Shown: positions 12,085-23,522 of the stretch, one piece after another
How the letters are laid out: each line of letters opens with the position of its first letter
How positions within the stretch are numbered: position 1 is the first letter of the stretch
Assembly: GCA_903813345.2 (NCBI GenBank)
Contig: CAIIXF020000006.1
Location: 18,576,524-18,640,523, forward strand
Reading direction: 5' to 3'
DNA from: Owenia fusiformis
Lineage: Eukaryota; Annelida; Polychaeta; Sabellida; Oweniidae
DNA length: 64,000 nt
Program-made: the position numbers and the translations under genes
The notes under the pieces: generated by a model
Databases searched by the model: none
Told to the model about the DNA's origin: nothing
What the model saw: only the letters and a program-made list of their open reading frames with translations

Positions 12085-13077
12085 TACAGGGTGTCTCAAA
12101 AATGTACCCAAAAGTATATCAAGAGCACACTCAAGATAAACCAATCAATATTTTCAGACATTTTTTTCATGGTCATGTAGCCAAAACATTAATGTTTTCT
12201 CCCCAATACACCATTTTTATTTCAGTCTTCTCTTTTTGATGCTTTAACCCGTTACCTTTTACACAATATAATCGATGTAACCTCATATTTCGATGACAGC
12301 CTGTATCCTTACTGCTACATTGTTAATCACATTTGATAATAATTCCGGTGGAATGTTTTGGATTTCTCTTTGGATGTTGCCCTTAAGTTGTTCTAGGTCT
12401 TTATGCTCGGAATGAGCATTAAAACACTCTTTCAAATAGCCACAGAGAGAGATGTTTGAGGATGACGATGGCAGAACAAACACAGAAAATCAGGTCAATT
12501 ATCGGCAAATGAATCAGAAGTTACCTTCCAGAGTTAGGCAGGCTAGCCTGGAGACCAAATGATATCCAAATGAAAACACAGTGGTCTCAAATTGATACAC
12601 ACAACAAAGGCTAAACTAGAATCCCAACCAATGCAGTTTCTTGAACCTCTAACCTCTCTGTATAAAGGGGCTATAAGACATTGTGAGAGCCTCCCTATTC
12701 ACCATATTTGACGGCCCATACTTTTTTCGCTGAGGCTATTTGAAGGACCATTTTAATGCTAAACCCAAGCTAATTAAGAGACAACTTAAGACCAGCATCC
12801 AAACAGAAATCAAAACATTTCACCAGAAATATCAAATGTGATGAACAATGTAGTAGTAAGGATGCGGACAGTCATCGAAATATGAGGTTACATTGAATTT
12901 GTGGTGTAAAAGGTAAAGGGTTAAAGCATCAAAAAGGCAAAACTGAATTAAAAACTGTGTATAGGGGAAAAAACGTTCATGTTTTGACTACAAGACTATG
13001 CAAAAACTGTCTAAAAATATTAATTGGTTTGTCTATGCTGTTGATATACTTTTGGGTACATTTTTTGAGACACCCTA
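12085..13077. mobile_element. Palindromic mariner derivative, copy 1
   Basis: The ends are TACAGGGTGTCTCAAAAA...TTTTTTGAGACACCCTA, flanked by TA. The left half on the minus strand (about 12283-12483) and the right half on the plus strand (about 12735-12845) both encode the C-terminal end of a mariner transposase (GYLK..., then a helix with EI..IP or EIKTF). The element is therefore two 3' ends of one mariner joined head to head. Both halves lack the DDE catalytic core and the right half has stops, so it cannot make transposase. Confidence 0.75.
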
Positions 13078-13226
13078 TATAGCAATAATTTTGTATTTAT
13101 TCTGTTATCAATTATCAACAAAATAATCAAATATGAACGATAATACAAATCAATTATTGAAAAATGGCATTTGCATCTATTTATGTTCTCCAGATTTTTC
13201 CAGATGTTCTATCCATTTATTTTTAG

Positions 13227-13463
13227 GAGATTAGCAAGCTGGCGTCTCAGATTGGCCGTGTTTATGGTACAAACATAGCAGCAGTCAAACGAGCCTTTGA
13301 TCTACATACCAGTGCCAGTAATCACGATGTAAATGGTAAAACATTAGATAAGGAATTTCACAGTATGTCCCAAGCATTTCATGTGTACCTCAGTGGTCTC
13401 TCAAAGGGAAGTGTCTTATATGATGAGTGTGTGCGGAAAAACGATGAATTTGAAAATTATTTT
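13227..13463 (+). CDS. TRMT10C: TRMT10C-like exon A (first copy)
   Basis: 79 codons between TTTATTTTTAG and GTAAGAAAAG. The translation starts EISKLASQIGRVYG and includes FHVYLSGLSKGS, which fits the region before the SPOUT fold. Phase 0 on both sides. Confidence 0.6.
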
Positions 13464-13828
13464 GTAAGAAAAGTTTGCAGTACATTTATCCTATGTAAGT
13501 TATATTATAAGTATATTGTTAAGATAAGGTTCCAGAGAAAAGATAATAGTTTAAATACAGCAAAACCTGTCTTATTGAACACCTCTCTCTAGTGAACGCC
13601 TGTGTCTAGTAAACACCCCTTCGCCTCTCTGTGGTGGACACCTAGCCACCTATAACAAACACATTTTTGTGGCTCCACGGGTGTTCACTGTACACAGGTT
13701 TTACTGTATATACAACTGTTTGGTTGGGATATTAGAGGGTTGTTCAAATTATGTTAATGTAACTTCATTATCATTATCACTATGTGATTGTACATTCAGA
13801 TCCAGTTATGTTTTGGTTGAAATTGTAG

Positions 13829-13975
13829 TTGGATATATCTGAGCTTGGGCATGCAGACATCTTCCCACAGAGGGACCTAGTTATCCTAACTCCAGACTCA
13901 CCAAATGAGCTTCTTATAGTGGACCCTGATAAGGTCTATGTTATAGGGGGCCTCATTGACGAAACTGTGCAAAAG
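13829..13975 (+). CDS. TRMT10C: TRMT10C-like exon B (first copy)
   Basis: 49 codons between GAAATTGTAG and GTATTCATAA, phase 0. It contains DLVILTPDSPNELL and VYVIGGLIDETVQK, the core of the Trm10 S-adenosylmethionine-binding region, with its conserved Asp. Confidence 0.7.
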
Positions 13976-14567
13976 GTATTCATAAACATTTGACTGATGA
14001 TAAACCTAAATTATGTCACCACTTTTTGGGACGGTGTTCGGTGGTTGGCATTCAGCATATGTTACAAATGGCAGGTATTGACATTTTGCATGTTAATGTC
14101 TTGACTGAGGTGTGTGATGAGTGCCGTTTTTAATGATAATTAGCAATAAAATGTGTATGTTTCCTATAGTCTGTACAATTACAATAAAAAGTCTGTTTAA
14201 AGACTTATTATGGATATGATACATTTGACATTCGTGGACACACATGATCTTTCACAGAGAAAGGTCCATCTGCAGTATGGCAAATGATAGACAGTCATGT
14301 CTTTCACCATGAGTACTTTCTGGGTATAAATGCAGTGGGTTTTATTAAAACAATATGTTTTCTTTCAAGTGAAGTCTTCATGATAGTAAAATATCAATTT
14401 AGCTCTCTGAACAATTATGGAAAATTGTGCAATCTGGTTTGATAATGAGAAAAAACATAGAATCTATAATGACTTTTTTTTATAAATGATTCATCTTTAC
14501 CGAGTCTTGGGATTTCATAACACTTCCTTGTGAAACTTTCAGATGTTTATAGCAATAAATAAATATA

Positions 14568-15560
14568 TACAGGGTGTCTCAAAAATGTACCCAAAAGTAT
14601 ATCAAGAGCACACTCAAGATAAACCAATCAATATTTTCAGACATTTTTTTCATGGTCATGTAGCCAAAACATTAATGTTTTCTCCCCAATACACCATTTT
14701 TATTTCAGTCTTCTCTTTTTGATGCTTTAACCCGTTACCTTTTACACAATATAATCGATGTAACCTCATATTTCGATGACAGCCTGTATCCTTACTGCTA
14801 CATTGTTAATCACATTTGATAATAATTCCGGTGGAATGTTTTGGATTTCTCTTTGGATGTTGCCCTTAAGTTGTTCTAGGTCTTTATGCTCGGAATGAGC
14901 ATTAAAACACTCTTTCAAATAGCCACAGAGAGAGATGTTTGAGGATGACGATGGCAGAACAAACACAGAAAATCAGGTCAATTATCGGCAAATGAATCAG
15001 AAGTTACCTTCCAGAGTTAGGCAGGCTAGCCTGGAGACCAAATGATATCCAAATGAAAACACAGTGGTCTCAAATTGATACACACAACAAAGGCTAAACT
15101 AGAATCCCAACCAATGCAGTTTCTTGAACCTCTAACCTCTCTGTATAAAGGGGCTATAAGACATTGTGAGAGCCTCCCTATTCACCATATTTGACGGCCC
15201 ATACTTTTTTCGCTGAGGCTATTTGAAGGACCATTTTAATGCTAAACCCAAGCTAATTAAGAGACAACTTAAGACCAGCATCCAAACAGAAATCAAAACA
15301 TTTCACCAGAAATATCAAATGTGATGAACAATGTAGTAGTAAGGATGCGGACAGTCATCGAAATATGAGGTTACATTGAATTTGTGGTGTAAAAGGTAAA
15401 GGGTTAAAGCATCAAAAAGGCAAAACTGAATTAAAAACTGTGTATAGGGGAAAAAACGTTCATGTTTTGACTACAAGACTATGCAAAAACTGTCTAAAAA
15501 TATTAATTGGTTTGTCTATGCTGTTGATATACTTTTGGGTACATTTTTTGAGACACCCTA
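14568..15560. mobile_element. Palindromic mariner derivative, copy 2
   Basis: Copy of 12085-13077 carried along in the 2.48-kb tandem duplication. It is the same in structure and in all the bases I compared. Confidence 0.75.
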
Positions 15561-15709
15561 TATAGCAATAATTTTGTATTTATTCTGTTATCAATTATCA
15601 ACAAAATAATCAAATATGAACGATAATACAAATCAATTATTGAAAAATGGCATTTGCATCTATTTATGTTCTCCAGATTTTTCCAGATGTTCTATCCATT
15701 TATTTTTAG

Positions 15710-15946
15710 GAGATTAGCAAGCTGGCGTCTCAGATTGGCCGTGTTTATGGTACAAACATAGCAGCAGTCAAACGAGCCTTTGATCTACATACCAGTGCCA
15801 GTAATCACGATGTAAATGGTAAAACATTAGATAAGGAATTTCACAGTATGTCCCAAGCATTTCATGTGTACCTCAGTGGTCTCTCAAAGGGAAGTGTCTT
15901 ATATGATGAGTGTGTGCGGAAAAACGATGAATTTGAAAATTATTTT
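15710..15946 (+). CDS. TRMT10C: TRMT10C-like exon A (second copy)
   Basis: Copy of 13227-13463 in the tandem duplication, with splice sites kept. Confidence 0.6.
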
Positions 15947-16311
15947 GTAAGAAAAGTTTGCAGTACATTTATCCTATGTAAGTTATATTATAAGTATATT
16001 GTTAAGATAAGGTTCCAGAGAAAAGATAATAGTTTAAATACAGCAAAACCTGTCTTATTGAACACCTCTCTCTAGTGAACGCCTGTGTCTAGTAAACACC
16101 CCTTCGCCTCTCTGTGGTGGACACCTAGCCACCTATAACAAACACATTTTTGTGGCTCCACGGGTGTTCACTGTACACAGGTTTTACTGTATATACAACT
16201 GTTTGGTTGGGATATTAGAGGGTTGTTCAAATTATGTTAATGTAACTTCATTATCATTATCACTATGTGATTGTACATTCAGATCCAGTTATGTTTTGGT
16301 TGAAATTGTAG

Positions 16312-16458
16312 TTGGATATATCTGAGCTTGGGCATGCAGACATCTTCCCACAGAGGGACCTAGTTATCCTAACTCCAGACTCACCAAATGAGCTTCTTAT
16401 AGTGGACCCTGATAAGGTCTATGTTATAGGGGGCCTCATTGACGAAACTGTGCAAAAG
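16312..16458 (+). CDS. TRMT10C: TRMT10C-like exon B (second copy)
   Basis: Copy of 13829-13975 in the tandem duplication. This copy is the one next to the downstream exon C. Confidence 0.7.
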
Positions 16459-16711
16459 GTATTCATAAACATTTGACTGATGATAAACCTAAATTATGTC
16501 ACCACTTTTTGGGACGGTGTTCGGTGGTTGGCATTCAGCATATGTTACAAATGGCAGGTATTGACATTTTGCATGTTAATGTCTTGACTGAGGTGTGTGA
16601 TGAGTGCCGTTTTTAATGATAATTAGCAATAAAATGTGTATGTTTCCTATAGTCTGTACAATTACAATAAAAAGTCTGTTTAAAGACTTATTATGGAGAC
16701 CTTATTTTCAG

Positions 16712-16829
16712 AATGTGACTTTAGAAGCAGCTCATACGACCAGACTCCAGACAGAAAGACTGCCAATTGATACCTACATGACCAGAGGGGAATCGGGCAC
16801 ATACGCCAAGATACTCACTGTAAACCAAG
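16712..16829 (+). CDS. TRMT10C: TRMT10C-like exon C
   Basis: 118 nt between CTTATTTTCAG and GTAGGCC, continuing exon B in phase 0. It encodes the segment with RLPIDTYM and ends in phase 1. It was duplicated at 16938-17055. Confidence 0.65.
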
Positions 16830-16937
16830 GTAGGCCTACATGTATTTGCAAATGTTCCATATACAGGGTGTCCATACAGTCTGTACAACTATAATAAAAA
16901 GTCTGTTTAAGACTTATTATTGAGACCTTATTTTCAG

Positions 16938-17055
16938 AATGTGACTTTAGAAGCAGCTCATACAACCAGACTCCAGAAAGCAAAACTGCCAATTGATACC
17001 TACATGGCCAGAGGGGAATCGGGCACATATGTCAAGATACTCACTTTAAACCAAG
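16938..17055 (+). CDS. TRMT10C: TRMT10C-like exon C' (diverged duplicate)
   Basis: Same length, acceptor, donor and phase as 16712-16829, part of a separate ~226-bp tandem duplication. The two differ by several amino acids (for example TERLPID against KAKLPID and TYAK against TYVK), yet neither has a stop. Such equal-phase twins can be mutually exclusive exons. Confidence 0.6.
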
Positions 17056-17507
17056 GTAGGCCTACATGTATTTGCAAATAAAATTCATTGTGTTAACATA
17101 CACGTTTCAATTCAACTGATTATTCAAGGTGTTGATTACAATCTATAAGAGAATGTAGGAGACTACCAAGAGAAACTATTAAACCAAAATGAACTTGATG
17201 AGCGCACATAAATAAATTTTATTATACAATTAACTTGATTTGACTATAAATATGTAAATAAAGGATTTCCTCTATCTGATTTCCTCTGTCTCCTTGTCAG
17301 AAATATACTTAAAAAAGTTACCATTTACATGTACGAGAAGGAATCTCTTGAAAGCCCTTGTTTATACTAACAAGACTATAAGACTCCAAAATTCTTGAAT
17401 GCTGTGCTTTCATATTTTTAGTATTTGGGATACTACTAACATATAAAGAGACGTTGAGCTGGTCAATAGCATTCGAAACATGGATACCAAAAAGGACTGG
17501 CCTTATA

Positions 17508-18157
17508 CAAGGGCCGATCAAAAAGTTTCTTACCGATGGCTCTCAGTTTTATAATAAGAGGAGTTGGAAGTTCAAACTTTCACATAAGACAGGATAGTTA
17601 GTTTGCTTGAAACTGTACGAGTTTCATATAAATTGGTTAATAGGTAGTGACACAGAGTCAATCCATATTTCCAATGACAAAGTTAGGTGGAGCAGCGTTA
17701 TAATACAAAATATCTGCTGAGTTGTGGTTCTGGAAATTTACCGACATTGTTTCAGACCTCTCATACGAAGGCCTTCAACATGTGTTTTTGGATCGAGTGG
17801 ACAGACATAGGAAGTGCAGTGCAACTGGGGTTGAATATTTTGAATGTAAATGAAAGTTAGAAGAAAAACTAATTAAACATGATAAAACTCCAGTCTGTTG
17901 ACAGATGGCACTACTAAGTGTTAGAAATTTCCAAAACTGCAGCTTAGCACAATTTTTTATAAAAAAACGCTGCTCCACCTAATTCAATCATTGAAAATAT
18001 GTATTGACTCTGTGTCACTACCAATGAACCAATTTAAATGAAACTCAGACAGTCTCAAGCAAACGTACTACCCTGTCTTATGTGAAAGTTTGAGGATCCA
18101 ACTCCTCTTATTATAAAATCTAGAGCCAACGGTAAGAAACTTTTTGATCGGCCCTTG
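17508..18157. mobile_element. 650-bp inverted-repeat element flanked by TA
   Basis: The ends read CAAGGGCCGATCAAAAAGTT...CTTTTTGATCGGCCCTTG with arms of about 200 bp and a TA on each side (17506-17507, 18158-18159). TA targets point to the Tc1/mariner group. No transposase frame is left. Confidence 0.75.
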
Positions 18158-18159
18158 TA

Positions 18160-20095
18160 TTGAAAACAGAAGTATCAAACACAACCGAGTGAATTCTGGA
18201 GTTTTGTCTTTCATATAAGCAACAGATACTGCAAGAGTCTACCAGCACAATGTCACAACCAGCAAAAACTATTGCTCAACAGTTGAATTTATCAGCTGGA
18301 TGGACGTATCAAAAGGCAACAAACAAATACATGTGAAACCACGAAAATCAGTGATGAGAGCATCTATTTCATCAATGTACAATCTCAAGTTATTTGCTTC
18401 TAAAGTCTCAATTTGTGTACACTTTCCAGTCGGACAAAGTTGAACTTTTCAGTTTAATTCTCATTTACTATGCAAGAAAATTGAAATAATTTAGTGCAAT
18501 ATGGTCAGGAGAGGTCTTAAACATGTTAACATAATGAGGTGTTAATTGGTGGAAAGATTACGTTGATATAAAACCAATTAGAGAGTGAAATTATCTGGAA
18601 GGGATGAAAAGGGATGATTTTGTTAATGGAGCAGTTTCTGCATAGCATTGCAGCAGCTTGCTTGATTAATGGGTTTTTGCACTTGACAAGCGAATTTCTA
18701 GGAGCGGCATTTACTTTGCTGTGTATGAAAAATGAGGTTGCACATGTGAAGTTTCAGGACACCTTACATATCCAGGTTTGTTTTCTATTAAGCGCAAGAT
18801 ATTTTAACAAATTACTGTTTCTACACTGAATAAAAAACATTTTCACAGGAATATTTGAATCGGGAGATACGCAGCGGGAAATGTATATGTGACATATCCA
18901 AGATATCAATTCTATATTCCGATGTTTTCAAGTATAATATTTTTAAGATACGATCTGATATGTCTTGCGGAAATAAATACTAGGAAGTAATCGTTTAGTT
19001 CATTGAATTATGGGAGTAGTGAAGTCAATGATTAAATGAATAAGAGCAAATGTTTTTAATTTGAACAGATCATTCATTAAATGACACTGAAGATTAACTT
19101 AAATAGATTGTCTATCTATATATTTTAATGCACGAGAGACATGTTATAATGTTGGTGAACTAATGATTATGATAATTTCACCTGTTCACATGCAGTTCCC
19201 ATTATGATTGAAAACTGACCAGGAGTAATCTCTCTTCAAATTATTTACTCATTATGAACAGAAATTTAATATTTAAATCGCTTAGAAGGTGTAAATAAAT
19301 GTCAATTTGACGTTCAATAAAAATACGTCAATAATTTACTGATTACTTGCACATTTGAAGAAGTAAAACTTACAGCAATCAATCGAGGATTTACATGTAA
19401 ACTCAATTGCATTTGTTTTTCGCGGGAAAAACTTCTCTCATTGACGTCACAGATTTTTAAGCGGCTCATTATAATATTCATGAGCTGACTTTGTGGAAAG
19501 GTGAATACTGGCTATTATACAATTGAAGTTATCTACTGTTAAGTAGGTTTGATCATTCAGTTAAATGCCACGCCCACTTTGGATTATTTAGAGGGGGTGG
19601 GTCATAGAAAAAGAAACTTTAAAATATTTCTGATTGAGACTCAATCATCATTCCAATTTTAATGCATGCAGGACATATATACAGACCTTAAAACAATACT
19701 ATTTTTGCAGCATATCTTGCAAACATAGGATTTCTTCATTAACGAGTCCCCAAAATAGACACATATTAGTATATTTTGACAATCAAATTATGGTTACATA
19801 GCAACCATCATACCTATAGTCACCAATTTTTTACCAATTATCAATGACATATATGTGCATATATTCTGAAAAAATTGTGGCTATTCATAATGTTTGTGTA
19901 AAGTTATTAATTATTTTCTATGTACCCCCTACTTTTATATATATATTTTTATAATTTTTTTATTTCAAAGAATAAGCATGTTAAAGCAATTGCAAAAAAC
20001 AATTACAGTACAGTTACATGGTAAACATACATTTTCCATTTTACAAAACAGTATTGGTTAAAAGTTAGTCTTTAAGAGACGTTATACCATTGGCA
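18160..20095. other. Intergenic, nothing recognised
   Basis: AT-rich sequence. The 71-codon frame at 18614 has no family features, splice context or neighbours that support it. Confidence 0.5.
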
Positions 20096-20099
20096 TTTT

Positions 20100-20745
20100 T
20101 TATTTAAAGGAAAAACTCATCAGTTTCATTAATTTGTTTAATTTTGCTTCCATGATTTTCCACTTATCGCCTCTGCCAACCTGTTTGTCCATAACAAAAT
20201 ATTCCTTCACATTACTTATAAAACCTTTAAATGTTGGTTTTAGCATAGAATATTTGCACAAATAAACATACCTTTTAAAAATACATAGCATATTATTTAA
20301 GATGATTGTCTTCTCATTTATACTCTCAGGTCCTATCAATACATTTTGTTTAGTACATAGCAATGTGAGCTCTAAAGGGAGCCATTGTTTAATGTCATTT
20401 AATAAGGCACTTACAATAGTACATTCATACAGAAGATGGCAAATTGTTTCAGGATTTGCTTTACAAAAAGTGCAAATGTTTGACTCTACGAGTCCACACA
20501 TTTTTAGGTATGTATTAGTTGCTAAAAATCTATGAAGGACTTTGTAAGTGAAAGATGATAACTTAGGTTCATAGTTACTCAGTTTGTTAAGTTTATTTAT
20601 CTTCTTCCAATCATTTTGATTGAGTGACAAATTTAGATCTTTATTCCATCCTTCTATATATTTTGAATTCTTTTCTAGGTTCTGAACAAATTCCCAGTAT
20701 ATTATTTTACTAATCTTTGACTGAGTAAGGAACTTTTGTACATGT
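20100..20745 (-). pseudogene. 3' end of a non-LTR retrotransposon
   Basis: A 176-codon minus-strand frame, extendable to about 20745, encodes the C-terminal part of a LINE polyprotein. It includes KVLHRFLATNTYLKMCGL and a zinc-binding segment C..C...ETICHLLYEC, the usual end of CR1/L2-like reverse transcriptase ORFs. The endonuclease and the catalytic reverse transcriptase motifs are missing, so this is a 5'-truncated dead copy. Confidence 0.7.
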
Positions 20746-20920
20746 GCTTTATTTCAGTGATTCTTTCCTAAACGCTGTAAAATTTTGCTTAATTATTGCC
20801 AAATTGTGGTGAGAATTACAAATTAGGATGTAAGTAAAATGGTCTCCAAAATTCTACCTCAATACCGCAATTTAAGCACTAGCCCATCACCTACAAGGCA
20901 TTAAATATGGACGTATTTTA

Positions 20921-23162
20921 GGCTTTGTATAAAAAACCTCCTACCTCATACCCACCTTCCCACCTACGTGGATCATGATACAGTCATTGAAGGGTTCAAT
21001 TTTAAAGATTATGAAATCTCAAAATATATAGTGCTGATACAAAATAATAAAGGGTGAGTTTTCAAACTAAACAGAGGGCTCCTACCGAAATGGATTTGCC
21101 TACATACCCCTGAGACTCTTATCTGATATGTAGAATGCACAAATAAAGCACGAGTTTTGCTATTATAGGTAAAAAGTTCTCTTAAATTTCGAAGTGATTT
21201 TACCTGTTAATTCTGTCCTTGGTCCGCCATTTTGCGGGAGTTACACTGACGCACAAACTCCATGAAACGAAAAGAAATCATAAAAAACATGACACACATC
21301 GTGCGCATGTGCCTTAAAGTTTAAACCAATCAGATTATTTGATTATTTTGCGCACATGATTTATTTGCTCCTGAGCACTTAATAACCATTAAAAGCTAAC
21401 CACAATAAACAAACCTGACGGAGATTACCCAACCTAATTTTAGCGAAGTGCGTGACAAATGCATTATGCATACGCTGGTATGGAGCCTTGGAGACACTCA
21501 TTTCGGTAAATATGATTTACGGTGTATGCTTTTCTGCAGTTTGTGGGAGTTTATCAATTAATTTATATTAGCACTGTAGCTCAAATTATTAACATTTCTA
21601 CAATTCCGGCTTTATTTTATGACCAGACATATGACAGATCCATAAATAAAGGCATATGGATGCATTTTAATGTGTAATGACCCGAGGGCGAATAAATAAC
21701 TAACGACCACGAGCATATTTCCAACAAGCTAGATAAAGAAGATGAAAGTGTGCTAAATTCGATGCCTCGAGTGAGAATCGAACCCAGCTAGGATGTAGTA
21801 GCAACTTACTATCAAAGGTCGTTACAAATGCATCTATAATTCATCATAAACTAAGATTTAATAAACTCACGCCTAATCATCGACAAGATACAGTCACGTG
21901 ACAGTGGCAAAATATACTGTAGTACACTTTGGATGTACGATGTCACTATTTAACCGATTTGAAGCAAAGACAATGAGGTAGGTTTGATGTAGGTTTTAAA
22001 AAATAATCTAAGGAATGCATTAAGGATTTCATGTTTGATTTTCTGTGTATTCGTTTAGGAAGACATTTAACTTTCTAATAACGTTAAAAGATTTTCGAAC
22101 AGTGCTCGATTCTTTTCGTAATCAATCTACCCATATAATTGATGGGTTGGAAAATGTTGCGTTTTTACACATTTCCTTTGATCATTTCCTCCCCTGTCGT
22201 CTAAAAGTGTCGAAGATTTTTATGAGAATATGTTTCTTTAAACAGCACAATTAAGGTCTGTTGAAGATTTAATAACTCGAATGTACGTTGTCCCATTGCA
22301 CTTACTCAATTCACAGTTAACCCTAATGCAGACAACGTATTTTTCATAACACTAACAGACAGGGGGGGGGGGGGGTCAGATGCATTTAAAATTGAAACAG
22401 AACAATTACAGAATTACTTCAATTTGAATAAACGGGATTTTAAAAAGTCATATTCAGTAAGATAGTATAGATCAGTAGATCAATCTATCAATCATGTCAA
22501 TGTAGCTAACAAAACGTAAGATACATATTTTCGATAAAGATCACTTGTTACTCATAAAAACCTTAATGAAATTTGAAATGAAATCATTACATTGTTTAAT
22601 AATACGTATATCTAATGAATTTCAATTACAGGGACAACGTACATTCGAGTTGACAACGCACATTTCTGATTTTTTAAAATAACAATACTGTAAATACTTG
22701 AATATTTATTACTAATCTCCATCCGTAGTAAATTGTGTAGCATAGAGAAACATATTCTCATAAAAATAATCGACACTCTTAGGCAACAGAGGAAAAAATG
22801 ATCAAAGGAAAAAATTCGATCAATTTTCGTGGGTAGATTGACTACAAAAAAAACACTGTTCGAAAATCTTTTAACGTTATTAGAAAGTTAAATGTCTTCC
22901 TAAACGAATTAAACATGAAATCTTTCAAGTATTCCCAAGATTAATTTTTTAAAACCTACATCACACCTGCATCATTGTCTTTGCTTCAAATCGGATAAAT
23001 AGTGACATCGTGCATCTAAAGTGTACTACAGTATATTTTGTCATTGTACCTTGTCGATGGTTAGGAGTGATACTAAGATCTTTAAAATTGAATCCTTCAA
23101 AGACTGTATCATGTCCCACGTACGTAGGTAGGTGGGTATGAGGTAGGAGTTTATACAAAGCC
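20921..23162. mobile_element. 2.2-kb foldback element with uneven arms
   Basis: The left end GGCTTTGTATAAA and the right end TTTATACAAAGCC are inverted. The flanks are CGTATTTTA (20912-20920) and CGTATTTCA (23163-23171), a probable 8-9-bp duplication with one mismatch, as made by hAT-type transposases. The right arm (about 22855-23162) matches the left arm in two blocks: 20921-21010 and about 21885-22100. About 870 bp between those blocks is extra on the left. A G run lies near 22363-22375. It carries no transposase. Confidence 0.6.
21764..21830 (-). repeat. tRNA-like 3' half (possible SINE piece)
   Basis: The minus strand contains GGGTTCGATTCTCACTCGAGGCA, with a good polymerase III B box (GGTTCGATTC). 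No matching 5' half with an A box and acceptor stem is present, so it is not a complete tRNA gene. It sits in the extra ~870 bp of the foldback left arm. Confidence 0.35.
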
Positions 23163-23317
23163 CGTATTTCATTATGGTTAATCGAATTTTTTCTAATTAT
23201 AGCAAAATCTTATTTTTACTCACTAAATCGATTCTACGTTCTGCCGACCTGTAGATCTTCACAAACAAGGAAAGCCTCCAGTACAGTCGTTTTTAATTGG
23301 ATACGATAAGTTGCAGT

Positions 23318-23522
23318 ATGAATTTCATACCCCGTTTCACCAGAAGTTGTAAAGTAATCGCTGGAGTACTTGTCATTGGATTTAGTGTCATATTATTTAG
23401 GACCCGGGGACTGAAGATTACAACAAACGAAACAGTGGGTAGAAAACGGACCGATATATCCCATTTTAGAATAAACAGCATTGTCTCAGCTGACAGCTTC
23501 AAGAAAATGGCAACCATCATTG
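23318..23522 (+). CDS. B4GAT1: GT49 exon 1 (membrane anchor)
   Basis: The ATG at 23318 starts the signal-anchor sequence. The exon ends in phase 1 before GTAAATTC. Confidence 0.8.

Larger units (their letters stand above)
11736..16697. repeat. TRMT10C: 2.48-kb tandem duplication
   Basis: Bases 11736-14214 are repeated at 14219-16697 (offset 2483), with TATG left at the junction. I saw no difference between the copies, so the event is very recent or is an assembly artefact. Each copy carries two exons of the TRMT10C-like gene and one palindromic mariner derivative. The right edge falls in the intron just before the next exon, so the order of coding exons becomes A-B-A-B-C-C'. Confidence 0.85.
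13227..17055 (+). pseudogene. TRMT10C: TRMT10C-like tRNA (guanine/adenine-N1) methyltransferase, partial with duplicated exons
   Basis: Six exons can be read: A 13227-13463, B 13829-13975, A' 15710-15946, B' 16312-16458, C 16712-16829 and C' 16938-17055, all with AG/GT borders and compatible phases. Together A, B and C cover the middle of the SPOUT-fold Trm10 methyltransferase domain: an N-terminal helix region, then ILTPDSPNELL, then VYVIGGLIDE with the family's conserved Asp, then the LPIDTYM segment. In mitochondria TRMT10C forms the tRNA-processing RNase P complex with SDR5C1 and PRORP and methylates position 9 of tRNAs (family knowledge). The first exons (targeting peptide, N-terminal domain) and the final exon are not seen in the window. 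The gene may have them in introns I could not read, or this may be a fragment. The order A-B-A-B cannot be spliced in full without repeating the domain. Confidence 0.6.

Noticed and set aside
12283..12483. 66-codon minus-strand frame, repeated at 14766-14966, as a possible gene
   Set aside because: It is the C-terminal remnant of a mariner transposase inside a palindromic element.
21764..21830. A tRNA gene on the minus strand
   Set aside because: Only the T-arm/B box and 3' stem are present; there is no A box, anticodon arm or 5' acceptor half.
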